Position numbers and translations under genes: made by a program. A stretch of DNA of 35,711 nucleotides, taken from the IMG/VR virus record IMGVR_UViG_3300012936_000064, positions 1 to 35,711 of that record; one strand, written 5' to 3'. Positions 1 through 8,116 of the stretch are shown piece by piece (position 1 is the first letter of the stretch; each line of letters opens with the position of its first letter). This DNA comes from a virus. The notes under the pieces were generated by a model. The model made no database searches. It was not told the origin of the DNA and worked only from the letters and a program-made list of their open reading frames with translations.

Positions 1-1
1 A

Positions 2-2455
2 GGACATTGGGAAAAGAATGTATGGCCATTAATGGAACAAGTTACTCGTTTGTACGAAGCAGAACTTACACAAAATCAAATTAATACTATTTTTGCAAAC
101 GCAGAAACAGTAGCAGGAAAAGATGGAGGAAATCTAACTGCACTAGGTAAAGCAGGCCAAGTAACTTCTAAAGTTTCAAAAAAATTACAAGCAGAAATTG
201 ATAAACTTCTTAAAGCCGCTCAAAATTCAGGACCTATAAAAAACTTTGATCAACAATTTGAAAAATTAAAAGCACAACTGAAAACAAAACTTAGCGGTAA
301 CCCAATGGGTCAAAAGATACTTACGATGGTTGACAGTTATGGTGGCTTTGCAAAAGAAAATCCTGCCAAGGCGGCATTTGTAATTGGTGCAATGACATCT
401 GTACTTGCGTTTGCAAGTGGTGGTGTTGTAAGTGGTGCGGCAATTGGTTTCTTTTTGAAACTTGCAAGTAATACACTCAAAGGTGATAAACTTTCAACAG
501 CAGTTGGTAAATCTGTAAAAGGTGCGGCAATTGGTGCGGCGGCAGGCGCATTAGGAGATGCTTTAGACAAGTTATTACCTGCAGAAATTACAAACACATT
601 TGTTAATGATGCGTCAGGCGAAATTGATATAACACAACTAGACGGTATGGATGCAACAAGCATGGCTGATCTAGATGCTGATGCGGCAAAAGAACTAATA
701 CAAACAAGAAGTGCAATGGAAGAATTAGTAGCACGAGGTAATCTAGACGCAGAAGCAGAGAAAATTTTACAAGGACAACTTGATCAGGTAAATGATAAGA
801 TACGTGAAATAGGCGGTGGTGCTTCGATAAATGATACTGTTGATGCTATGCAAGACGAATTTGGTATTAAAGGCACAGATGTTGACTTAGAAAAAACTAC
901 ATCAACATCAAGTACTGGTCAAGAAGAAGTAGTAGACACAGAAGTTGTTGCCAACCTTGATGCAGAACAACTTAATGACGCAGGAATAAATTCTGCAGAC
1001 TTTCCAGACAATGCATGGATAACAAACAACACACAAAAATTATTAGATGCTGGCTTGTCAGAAGAAGACATTGAAGCACTACAAAATACACAAGGATTTA
1101 ATAGAGCATTAGCTCAAAAAGAATTCTTAGGTACAAATATATCTGCTTCAGATAAAATTGTTGTTGGAGATAGTTTAAAAGTAGAAGGCGTACCAGATGA
1201 AGTTGAAGTTGGACAAACATTTAAGTCGACAGTTAGTAAAACATTACCAGACGGAACTGAATATACTGCTTTGACCGATACAATGATTCAAGGTGTTGAT
1301 GCAGACGGAAATCCTGTTTATCAAATTAAAAGTGTGTTTGTACAACCTAATCCATTTACAGAAAATCTAGACAAGGCTTTAGAAAATTTACCAGAAGATC
1401 TTAGAGATGAATTGTATGATCAAATATTCAAAGGATCAGTTTCAGGATCAATGGAAACAGCAGTTGACGATGCGGCGCAAAATATTGCAAAAGCCGCGGC
1501 GGCAGTTGCACTAGGAGGTGCTCTAGCACAATCAGAAGTTAAGCCAGCAGAAGCAAAAGAGTCTATTAATTATGCAGAAGCATATGCATATTTGTATGAA
1601 GAATACGAACAACAACTAGACGAAATTAATATTGGAGATCTTGCTAAAAAAGGTGCTAAGAAACTTGGCGGTGCTATGGACAAAGCAGGTGACGCAGTCC
1701 AGGCAGGAATTGGAAAAGCAGTAAAAGGTGTCAAAAATGTTGGTAGACAAGTTGGTTTAAAAGTTACAAAAGAAAAACTAGCTAAAGCACACAAAGCGGC
1801 AGGCTCACCTACAGACACTGCAAGTATTGTAAACATATTAGCTGACAACGGTTTGAGTGATGAGCAAATCGGTGCAATCGGTGCAGAAAGCAAAATAGAA
1901 TTGCCAGTACCAACAGCAAGTGCAGGTGCTAAAGATGATGCACAAGCACAAGCAGGTGGAGATACTCAAGCACAAGCAGGTGGAGATGATGCACCAGCAC
2001 AAGGTGGCGCACAAGGTGGCGCACAACAACAAGCAGGCGGAACAGTTAAAAAAGGTGATGTAAGAAAAGCAAACGGTAGAGAATACAAATGGATGGGTGC
2101 ATTGTGGGTAGACACAGGTACAAATAAACCAATTGGTATTGAAGCAAGTGTAAAAGCAGGTTTACCTAATCCAAACATTGATCCAATTATTGCCGCGGCT
2201 AAGAAAGATCCAGAAATGGCAAAAGCAATCAAAGCGGCATTGATAAGTGATCCTGCTAAAGCGGCAAAAACTACACCACAACAAAAAGCAACTGGAACAG
2301 ATGGACAGGCGGCTACACCTCCAGCTCCAAAACCAGCGGCAACAAAACCACCAGCTACAAAACCAGCGGCACAAACACCACCACCTAAAGGTAATTTAAA
2401 ATTTCCTACAGGTACTCCAGCCGCACCAGCGAAAGCGCCAGCAGTACAAACTTAA
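2..2455 (+). CDS. Large Ala/Gly-rich virion-type protein, 5' end missing
   Basis: Product not recognised by function. The frame is open to the left edge (codons from base 2, Trp-rich), and the first ATG at 32 has no Shine-Dalgarno sequence, so the true start lies outside the window. At least 817 residues are present. Numbered from that ATG, residues about 110-180 are hydrophobic and Ala/Gly-rich (for example AFVIGAMTSVLAFASGG), like membrane-active or internal virion proteins. The middle is acidic; a second Ala-rich helix lies near 485-505; residues about 545-585 are basic and helical. The C-terminus is low complexity: QAQAGGD repeats, a compact GREYKWMGALWVD segment, then a Pro/Ala/Lys/Thr tail. 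Similar proteins occur beside structural genes in marine T4-like phages; a role as internal head or ejected protein is inference. It converges with the minus-strand gene, the two stop codons overlapping at 2452-2455. Confidence 0.7.
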   Translation, partial: GHWEKNVWPLMEQVTRLYEAELTQNQINTIFANAETVAGKDGGNLTALGKAGQVTSKVSKKLQAEIDKLLKAAQNSGPIKNFDQQFEKLKAQLKTKLSGNPMGQKILTMVDSYGGFAKENPAKAAFVIGAMTSVLAFASGGVVSGAAIGFFLKLASNTLKGDKLSTAVGKSVKGAAIGAAAGALGDALDKLLPAEITNTFVNDASGEIDITQLDGMDATSMADLDADAAKELIQTRSAMEELVARGNLDAEAEKILQGQLDQVNDKIREIGGGASINDTVDAMQDEFGIKGTDVDLEKTTSTSSTGQEEVVDTEVVANLDAEQLNDAGINSADFPDNAWITNNTQKLLDAGLSEEDIEALQNTQGFNRALAQKEFLGTNISASDKIVVGDSLKVEGVPDEVEVGQTFKSTVSKTLPDGTEYTALTDTMIQGVDADGNPVYQIKSVFVQPNPFTENLDKALENLPEDLRDELYDQIFKGSVSGSMETAVDDAAQNIAKAAAAVALGGALAQSEVKPAEAKESINYAEAYAYLYEEYEQQLDEINIGDLAKKGAKKLGGAMDKAGDAVQAGIGKAVKGVKNVGRQVGLKVTKEKLAKAHKAAGSPTDTASIVNILADNGLSDEQIGAIGAESKIELPVPTASAGAKDDAQAQAGGDTQAQAGGDDAPAQGGAQGGAQQQAGGTVKKGDVRKANGREYKWMGALWVDTGTNKPIGIEASVKAGLPNPNIDPIIAAAKKDPEMAKAIKAALISDPAKAAKTTPQQKATGTDGQAATPPAPKPAATKPPATKPAAQTPPPKGNLKFPTGTPAAPAKAPAVQT

Positions 2456-2682
2456 AAGTAAGGTAATCCGCTTTTCTTAGTTGTTTCTAGATTTTCTTTA
2501 ACCATATCGGATATAAGTTTTCGATCGCCTGGCTCCATCATAAAGGCTTCTTCTAATGTTATGCCTCCACGCATGTGCCACATTAATCTCAAGATTTCAG
2601 ACCTGAGCTGTTTGCTCTGCCCTTCAAGATTTTGTACTTCTTGTAGGATCTGTTCAACGGGCCACTGAACGATCCTTATGCG
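2452..2682 (-). CDS. -1 frame extension of the gp26-like protein (gp51/T-like domain)
   Basis: Downstream of the gp26-like stop, the -1 frame is open for 76 codons and ends at TAA 2454-2452. It has no ATG near its beginning; the first ATG comes only at its 34th codon, inside the conserved-looking part. The product has a short coiled helix (EQILQEVQNLEGQ), then LMWHMRGGITLEEAF, then a D-R-K-x-I-x-x-x-V-K-E-N-L-E-T-T-K-K helix ending SGLPYF. Related small domains occur next to gp26 in marine T4-like phages. Entered by slipping at 2688-2682 it would give a 366-residue fusion (290 zero-frame plus 76), matching the logic of lambda gpG-gpGT and P2 gpE-E' tail chaperones. It could instead start at a non-AUG codon, but I see no convincing one. 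Confidence 0.7.
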   Translation of the reverse strand, partial: RIRIVQWPVEQILQEVQNLEGQSKQLRSEILRLMWHMRGGITLEEAFMMEPGDRKLISDMVKENLETTKKSGLPYF

Positions 2683-2688
2683 AAAAAA
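2646..2688 (-). promoter_or_regulatory. Programmed -1 frameshift signal
   Basis: Read on the minus strand: heptamer T_TTT_TTC at 2688-2682 in the correct phase, a 6-nt spacer (2681-2676) that includes the zero-frame stop TAA, then a hairpin at 2675-2646. The hairpin pairs GGATC and GTTCA with TGAAC and GATCC, 10 base pairs with a single bulged A and a 9-nt loop. Slip site, spacer length and stem are all in the range known to drive -1 frameshifting. Confidence 0.75.
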
Positions 2689-3551
2689 GTTGATTGGTCG
2701 AATGTAATAGGCACTGAAAACTTTTCAGGTGCACCAGCTTTTAATTGTTCTTCGTTTGCTTCTACATCCATTGGAGGAATACTAAATGCTTCCTTTTGTA
2801 TCTCAACATGTTTTTGTAATGCAGAGAAAAATTTCTTATCACTGTTTTCTAAGAATTCTGAAATAAATTGTTTTTCAGTAACTTCTTCTGCTTGTTCACC
2901 ATCTAGTATTGTAATTTTTACAACACTATTAACAACCATACCTAAAGTTATATCTCTTATTTTTCTAAAAGTTTTATCAAATAATTCTAACTTTTTAGTT
3001 TCTTCCATATCATCAGTGTTAACAATATGTAACAAACGTTGTTCTTCAAAAGTCTGCATACTTACTTTAGTAAACTCTTGATAGTTAAGAGGGCGTATTT
3101 CAACTTGTAAGTTTTCAAATGTAAACGTAGGATTAAATTGTGCGTTACCGTATCTTTCTAAAACCTGTCGGAGGTCAATCTGATAATCTGCAGATATTTC
3201 AGTTTTAGGTGCGGTGGCAGAAATGTCCATTTTTTCGCCATAGGTTGCAATTCTAATTGCAACAAGACATGCATCTAGATCTATAGCAGGCATTTTCCAT
3301 GCATTTTTAATATTAGGAATACAACTTTGAACTAGGTCACATGTTGCTTGACCGTTTAAAAGTGCATCTGGTGTTTTTAAACTTAATTCATCTTTTGCTG
3401 TCATAGCAAAGACAGGTAGCTCTTTGTTGTCAGGCATATCTAATGATCCTTCTGGATAGTAGACGCCTTTACTTGGTAGAGCCATATATATTTTAGGTTG
3501 TCTAAAATATTTCTTAAGTGGGTTATGTCCACTTGGCTTTATTTCTGGCAT
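2676..3551 (-). CDS. 26: gp26-like baseplate hub / tail-assembly protein (zero-frame product)
   Basis: A 291-residue protein starting at the ATG at 3551, chosen because a perfect GGAGG (3561-3557) lies 5 nt upstream; the frame could extend 36 codons further up but that part crosses the promoter. Residues about 15-110 carry the block typical of marine T4-like gp26 proteins: an LPSKGVYYPEG segment, then AMTAKDELSLKTPDALLNG, then a Cys- and Ala-rich helix. T4 gp26 (208 aa) is a baseplate hub assembly factor; with gp51 it is a candidate chaperone of the tape measure. Here it sits back to back with the tape-measure-like gene. A late promoter lies 47 nt upstream. The last codons hold a slippery run followed at once by TAA, and the reading frame continues in -1, so a longer fusion is expected. 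The family call rests on recalled sequence patterns, not on a search. Confidence 0.72.
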   Translation of the reverse strand: MPEIKPSGHNPLKKYFRQPKIYMALPSKGVYYPEGSLDMPDNKELPVFAMTAKDELSLKTPDALLNGQATCDLVQSCIPNIKNAWKMPAIDLDACLVAIRIATYGEKMDISATAPKTEISADYQIDLRQVLERYGNAQFNPTFTFENLQVEIRPLNYQEFTKVSMQTFEEQRLLHIVNTDDMEETKKLELFDKTFRKIRDITLGMVVNSVVKITILDGEQAEEVTEKQFISEFLENSDKKFFSALQKHVEIQKEAFSIPPMDVEANEEQLKAGAPEKFSVPITFDQSTFFA

Positions 3552-3562
3552 ATTTTCCTCCG

Positions 3563-3570
3563 CATAAATA
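3563..3570 (+). promoter_or_regulatory. T4-type late promoter for the tape-measure-like gene
   Basis: CATAAATA, matching the NATAAATA late promoter element of T4-like cyanophages (T4 consensus TATAAATA, about -13 to -6). Predicted start near 3576, about 57 nt before the gene at 3633. It faces the minus-strand promoter at 3605-3598. Confidence 0.6.
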
Positions 3571-3597
3571 CTATTGTGTAATCGTATATATGACTTG

Positions 3598-3605
3598 TAT
3601 TTATA
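3598..3605 (-). promoter_or_regulatory. T4-type late promoter for the gp26-like gene
   Basis: On the minus strand the sequence is a perfect TATAAATAC. Predicted start near 3592, about 41 nt before the ATG at 3551. Its transcript would run across the plus-strand promoter at 3563-3570. Confidence 0.68.
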
Positions 3606-3632
3606 TACGCACTTTATAGGAATCTGTTGTTT

Positions 3633-6098
3633 ATGACTGTAAAAGGTAGAATAGGCCAAGAAGAAGTTGAATTAGAAGACGCGGCCACGGAATCCACACT
3701 CCTTAAGATCCTAAGCGCCATGGAACGTGGTGGAGGAGCAGGAGGCGGTGGTGGTGGTAAAGACCAAAAAGAAGCCAAGAAAAACTTGGTGCAAATGGCA
3801 CAGCAAACTAAGAAAACTACTAAAAGCCTAGACGAATTAGAAGAACAAGCTGAAGAAACTAGCAATGCTTTGATGAATGGATTTGGTCATCTCAAGCAAG
3901 GCTTTAGCAATATGGCTATGGAGTTTCTGTCTGGTTCAGACAGATTAAGTGAATTTTCATCACATGTAACAGGTGTTATATCTAACATTCCAATTATTGG
4001 TGGTGCATTGGGCGGAACAATGCAACTATTTGTTAGTGTAATTGATCAAAACATTGACGCATTTAGAGAGTTATCAGGTGTTGGTATTGACTTAGGTGAT
4101 AGTCTATTAAGTGCTAGACAAGCATCAGCAAGAGCAGGTTTGAGTTTAGAAACATTCAACCAAGTAGTAACACAAAACTCTACAGGATTAGCTTTATTTG
4201 CAGGAAGTGCCAGTGAAGGGGCAAAACGTTTTTCACAGATAAGCGGAATAGTACAAAAGTCAATGGGACCAACTTTTAGTAAGTTAGGTATGACTATGGA
4301 AGAAACTGCTGAGTACACAGCAGAATACTTAGAATTACAAACTAGATTAGGTAGAGCTCAAACTATGAGCAACAAGGATCTAGCAACAGGTGTTAGCACA
4401 ACTGTTATGGAAATAGACAAACTTGCAAGAGTTACAGGTAAACGTAGAGATCAATTATTAAAAGAGATGCAAGAGAATTTAACTGATAAACGTATTAGTT
4501 TGTTTATGAGTACATTAGATGAAGCGGCACAAGCAAATGTTAACGGAGTGCTACAAATGGTAGGTGAAAACTCTCCGATGATGAAAGATGCAATTACTGA
4601 AATGATTGCAACAGGTGGTGTACCGGTTGGAGACTTTGGAAAAAGTTTAGTACGTTTGAATCCTAATTTAGGAACAATGGCGGCAGGACTTGCTGACGGT
4701 TCAGTAACACAAGCTGAATATATGGCTGAAGTTAGAAAGACTGCTGAAAGTGTTGCTAACATGAGTGAAGAAGAAAAGAAACTAGCAGGTTTATTAGCGG
4801 CACAAGGTAACGAAACAATGGCCGCAACAATTGAAATGCAAAAAATGCGTAATGCAGGTGCTGGATTAACAGAAGTACAATTAGCACAAAAGCAAGCAGA
4901 GAAAACTAGAAATAAAGAACTAGCCGACTTTGAACGTCAAATACAACAAGTTAAAAACGCAATTATGGATGCACTTATTAAAACAGGAATCTTCGATGCG
5001 GTTGAAAAAGGATTAGCGGCATTAGTAGGAGCATTTGGTGGAGAGAAAGGTGTTGCAGGATTAGAGAAAGCACTTACACCATTTACAAATTGGATAGGAG
5101 CATTCATTAAAGAATTAGAAGGTGCTGAAAATCCTATGGATGTTATTAAAAAATATCTTAAAGACGGATTAAGCAAACTTGGCGGTATGATTAAACCTAT
5201 GATTGCAAGTGCATTTAGCGGACTTGGTAGTATGATTATGGGTGCAATCTTTGGCGGAGGAGGAGATGATACAACTACCACTACTGAAGAAACTCCAGGA
5301 GAATCAGGTGGAGAATCAAAAGGTAAAGGTAGTGGAGGCATATTTGTTGGCTTAGACAGTGCATTAAGTAAACTTGCAGGTCTTGTTGTTGCAGGTGGTG
5401 TAGTGTATCTTGCTATAAAAGGATTTCAAAAATTACTTATGGGATTTGCTAATCCAACAGTGATAATAGGTGCAGGTGTACTAGCAGGATTATTAATTGG
5501 TACTGGTGCGGCAATTAGACTTGCAGGTGAAGGAATAAGTGCGGCAGGCGATGGCGTTAACAAAATGGCCGAAGGTGTTGAACGTATGTCGCAAGTTAAA
5601 GACACTGCGAATCTAAAAGATGTTGCAAGTGCATTGGGCGAGTTAGGTAGTGCTATGTTGTCTTTATCCGCTGGCGGTGTGATTGATAGCATTATGAGTT
5701 TCTTTGGTGCAAAATCACCATTTGATAAAATGGTTGAAGGAATCAATAAATTTAGTAATATTGATGCAAATTCGATTAGTAATTTAACAGGAGCAAGTAG
5801 CGGACTTGCTAATCTAAGAGCATTTACTGATGGATTAGAACCTGATAATGTTAAAAAGTATGCTAGTGCTATTGAAGACCTTGCAGATGCAATGAAAGAA
5901 TTAAATGAAGCACTTGCTGATCAAAATAAAGGTAGAAAAGAGAGCGGATTTGCAGTTGCAGACATGCTCAAATCTGGATCGTTAGGCGGTGGCGGAGGGC
6001 TAAGTAGTAGTGATATGACACAATTAATTGACCTTATGCGAGAAAATAATCGCTTAACAGGGCGAATATTAGCTAATTCCGGACCGGATATATATTAA
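3633..6098 (+). CDS. Tape-measure-like tail length protein (gp29-type role)
   Basis: About 821 residues from the ATG at 3633; a TTG at 3627, 5 nt after an AGGA, is a possible alternative start. After an acidic N-terminus and a Gly-rich run (GGGAGGGGGG) comes a long helical body with many Gln, Lys and Glu residues. Between about residues 500 and 660 there are Gly/Ala-rich hydrophobic segments (SAFSGLGSMIMGAIFGG; VVAGGVVYLAIKGF; VIIGAGVLAGLLIG), then an amphipathic helix region and a Gly-rich linker before the last 30 residues. This layout (long helices with membrane-like segments) is typical of tail tape measure proteins. T4 gp29 is about 590 aa; a longer protein would imply a longer tail. Its position opposite the gp26-like chaperone candidate and just before the portal supports a tail role. 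The family name is inferred from composition and context. Confidence 0.7.
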   Translation: MTVKGRIGQEEVELEDAATESTLLKILSAMERGGGAGGGGGGKDQKEAKKNLVQMAQQTKKTTKSLDELEEQAEETSNALMNGFGHLKQGFSNMAMEFLSGSDRLSEFSSHVTGVISNIPIIGGALGGTMQLFVSVIDQNIDAFRELSGVGIDLGDSLLSARQASARAGLSLETFNQVVTQNSTGLALFAGSASEGAKRFSQISGIVQKSMGPTFSKLGMTMEETAEYTAEYLELQTRLGRAQTMSNKDLATGVSTTVMEIDKLARVTGKRRDQLLKEMQENLTDKRISLFMSTLDEAAQANVNGVLQMVGENSPMMKDAITEMIATGGVPVGDFGKSLVRLNPNLGTMAAGLADGSVTQAEYMAEVRKTAESVANMSEEEKKLAGLLAAQGNETMAATIEMQKMRNAGAGLTEVQLAQKQAEKTRNKELADFERQIQQVKNAIMDALIKTGIFDAVEKGLAALVGAFGGEKGVAGLEKALTPFTNWIGAFIKELEGAENPMDVIKKYLKDGLSKLGGMIKPMIASAFSGLGSMIMGAIFGGGGDDTTTTTEETPGESGGESKGKGSGGIFVGLDSALSKLAGLVVAGGVVYLAIKGFQKLLMGFANPTVIIGAGVLAGLLIGTGAAIRLAGEGISAAGDGVNKMAEGVERMSQVKDTANLKDVASALGELGSAMLSLSAGGVIDSIMSFFGAKSPFDKMVEGINKFSNIDANSISNLTGASSGLANLRAFTDGLEPDNVKKYASAIEDLADAMKELNEALADQNKGRKESGFAVADMLKSGSLGGGGGLSSSDMTQLIDLMRENNRLTGRILANSGPDIY

Positions 6099-6107
6099 GG
6101 ATTATAG

Positions 6108-7856
6108 ATGAGTTGGAAAAAATATTTTACACCTGTCCCTACTGCAAATAACTTAGGCGGAAGTTATAGTCCTTTAGGTGGCGGAAGAGGAAATGGCAGT
6201 CAGCCAGGACCAGCACAAACAAATTATTCAAGTTATTTGCCTGACGTTTATGTGGGTAGTCCTAATCGTGTAGAGCGTTATGGACAATATAACACTATGG
6301 ATTTAGATTCAGAAGTTAATGCGGCACTAGATATCCTTGCAGAATTTTGTTCACAAAAAAATTCACAAAATAAAACACCTTTTTTAATTGATTTCAAAAA
6401 GAAAGCAACTAACACAGAAACTACAGTAATACAACAATATTTACAGCAATGGAATAAACTTCAAAATTTTGAAACACGTATTTTTAAAATTATGCGTAAT
6501 GCATTTAAGTACGGTGATCAATTTTTTATTAGGGATCCTGAAAGTAAAAAATTATTTCATATTGATCCTGCAAACGTTGTAAGAATAATTGTAAACGAAT
6601 CAGAAGGTAAAAAACCTGAACAATATATTATAAAAGATTTTAATTTAAATTTTAGAGACATGGTGGCAACTACACCTTTTCAAACTAATGGAAATGTTAC
6701 AGGTGGCGGTGATGGATATTTACAAGGTGGAGTTCGCGGTATGGTTGGACAAGCACCTAAACAAGCGGGTAGTAGATTCCAACAAGGCGAAGGTGAAATT
6801 GCTATTGATGCAAAGCATGTGCTACATTTAAGTTTAAGTGAAGGATTAGATAATAATTTTCCTTTTGGTAATTCATTACTTGAAACAATTTTTAAAGTTT
6901 ATAAACAAAAAGAATTATTAGAAGATGCAATAATCATTTATAGGGTACAACGTGCGCCTGAACGCAGAGTATTCTACGTTGATGTGGGTAACATGCCATC
7001 ACACCTTGCTATGCAATTTGTTGAGCGTGTTAAAACGGAAATACATCAAAGACGTATCCCATCGTCGACTGGAGGCGGTTCTAATGTCATAGACAGTTCT
7101 TATAATCCTCTGTCAATCAACGAAGATTACTTTTTCCCACAGACAGCAGAAGGAAGAGGTTCTAAAGTTGAAACATTACCAGGTGGTACTAACCTAGGAG
7201 AAATTGATGACCTCAGATATTTTACTAACAAACTGGTTCGCGGCTTGCGTATACCTAGTTCCTATTTGCCTACTGGCGCCGACGATTCAGCATCACAGTA
7301 CAATGATGGACGAGTTGGCACAGCATATATTCAAGAATTAAGATTTAACACATATTGTGAAAGACTTCAAAATTTATTAGTAGAAGATTTAAATCAAGAA
7401 TTTAAACGTTACCTTTTAGAAAAAGGTGTAAACATTGATACAGCAATGTTTGATATACGTTTTCAACCACCGCAAAACTTTGCGGCTTATAGACAAAGTG
7501 AAATTGATAATGCACGTATACCTACATTTACACAAATGAGTGCTATACCTTATATTTCAAATCGCTTTGCAATGAAAAGATTCTTAGGACTTAGCGAAGA
7601 AGAACTTGCTGAGAACGAAAGACTATGGCGTGAAGAAAATGATGAAAATCTAAAACCATTGCCAACTGATGCCGCAGGTGAAATGCGTGGAGCAGGTATT
7701 AGTTCAGCAGGTGTTGGAGCAGACCTAGCAGGTATGGATCCAGAAGCACCTGGAGGCGAAGCGCCTATTGATGGAGGTGCAACAGATGCTCCTGATACAG
7801 CTACTGGAGATGCCGGAGCTGGAGTTGAAGCAGGGAATACTGACGTAACGGTATAA
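6108..7856 (+). CDS. 20: Portal vertex protein gp20
   Basis: 582 residues, in the range of T4 gp20 (524) and marine homologues. The portal is the dodecameric ring at one capsid corner through which DNA is packaged and to which the neck and tail attach. The sequence begins MSWKKYFTPVP. Residues about 50-65 have RVERYGQYNTMDLDSEVN, then AALDILAEFC. About residues 383-410 carry the signature RIPSSYLPTGADDS followed by QYNDGRVGTAYIQELRFNTY, a region used as a diversity marker for marine myoviruses. The last 55 residues are Gly/Ala/Asp-rich and probably disordered. The Shine-Dalgarno AAGGA (6097-6101) overlaps the stop of the tape-measure-like gene. No gp18/gp19 sheath or tube genes stand upstream as in T4. 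Confidence 0.96.
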   Translation: MSWKKYFTPVPTANNLGGSYSPLGGGRGNGSQPGPAQTNYSSYLPDVYVGSPNRVERYGQYNTMDLDSEVNAALDILAEFCSQKNSQNKTPFLIDFKKKATNTETTVIQQYLQQWNKLQNFETRIFKIMRNAFKYGDQFFIRDPESKKLFHIDPANVVRIIVNESEGKKPEQYIIKDFNLNFRDMVATTPFQTNGNVTGGGDGYLQGGVRGMVGQAPKQAGSRFQQGEGEIAIDAKHVLHLSLSEGLDNNFPFGNSLLETIFKVYKQKELLEDAIIIYRVQRAPERRVFYVDVGNMPSHLAMQFVERVKTEIHQRRIPSSTGGGSNVIDSSYNPLSINEDYFFPQTAEGRGSKVETLPGGTNLGEIDDLRYFTNKLVRGLRIPSSYLPTGADDSASQYNDGRVGTAYIQELRFNTYCERLQNLLVEDLNQEFKRYLLEKGVNIDTAMFDIRFQPPQNFAAYRQSEIDNARIPTFTQMSAIPYISNRFAMKRFLGLSEEELAENERLWREENDENLKPLPTDAAGEMRGAGISSAGVGADLAGMDPEAPGGEAPIDGGATDAPDTATGDAGAGVEAGNTDVTV

Positions 7857-7859
7857 ATA
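7852..7859 (+). promoter_or_regulatory. T4-type late promoter overlapping the gp20 stop
   Basis: Perfect TATAAATA that includes the gp20 stop codon TAA (7854-7856). By T4 spacing transcription would begin near 7865, the first base of the next gene. Confidence 0.6.
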
Positions 7860-7864
7860 ACTAT

Positions 7865-8113
7865 ATGATATTACGCGAATTATTTTACTTTGACCGTGAA
7901 ACAATTGAACCTATTGAGGACAAACAATATGATCCCCAATATGATCAGTCACCAGTAGACTTTAACGATACACGTAAGACAAGATTAACACTACGTCAGA
8001 TTAATCGCGCCAGAATGTCTGCAGAAGTTCATTCAGAAGAACAAGAAAAAGAATTACACTTTGTAAGACAGATGTATGGATTGGCCGCGAATGCAGAGGC
8101 TGGCGGAGCGTGA
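7865..8113 (+). CDS. Small prohead-core-type protein, gp67-like by position
   Basis: 82 residues, starting MILRELFYFD, with an acidic first half and a central DTRKTRLTLRQINRARM segment, then a helix with EEQEKELHFVRQMYG. Similar small proteins follow the portal gene in marine T4-like phages. T4 gp67, an 80-aa prohead core protein, lies at the same place (20-67-68-21), so a core role is likely from position and length; I cannot show sequence homology. No Shine-Dalgarno is visible, and the late promoter just upstream predicts a transcript starting at or next to the ATG. Confidence 0.7.
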   Translation: MILRELFYFDRETIEPIEDKQYDPQYDQSPVDFNDTRKTRLTLRQINRARMSAEVHSEEQEKELHFVRQMYGLAANAEAGGA

Positions 8114-8116
8114 TAA

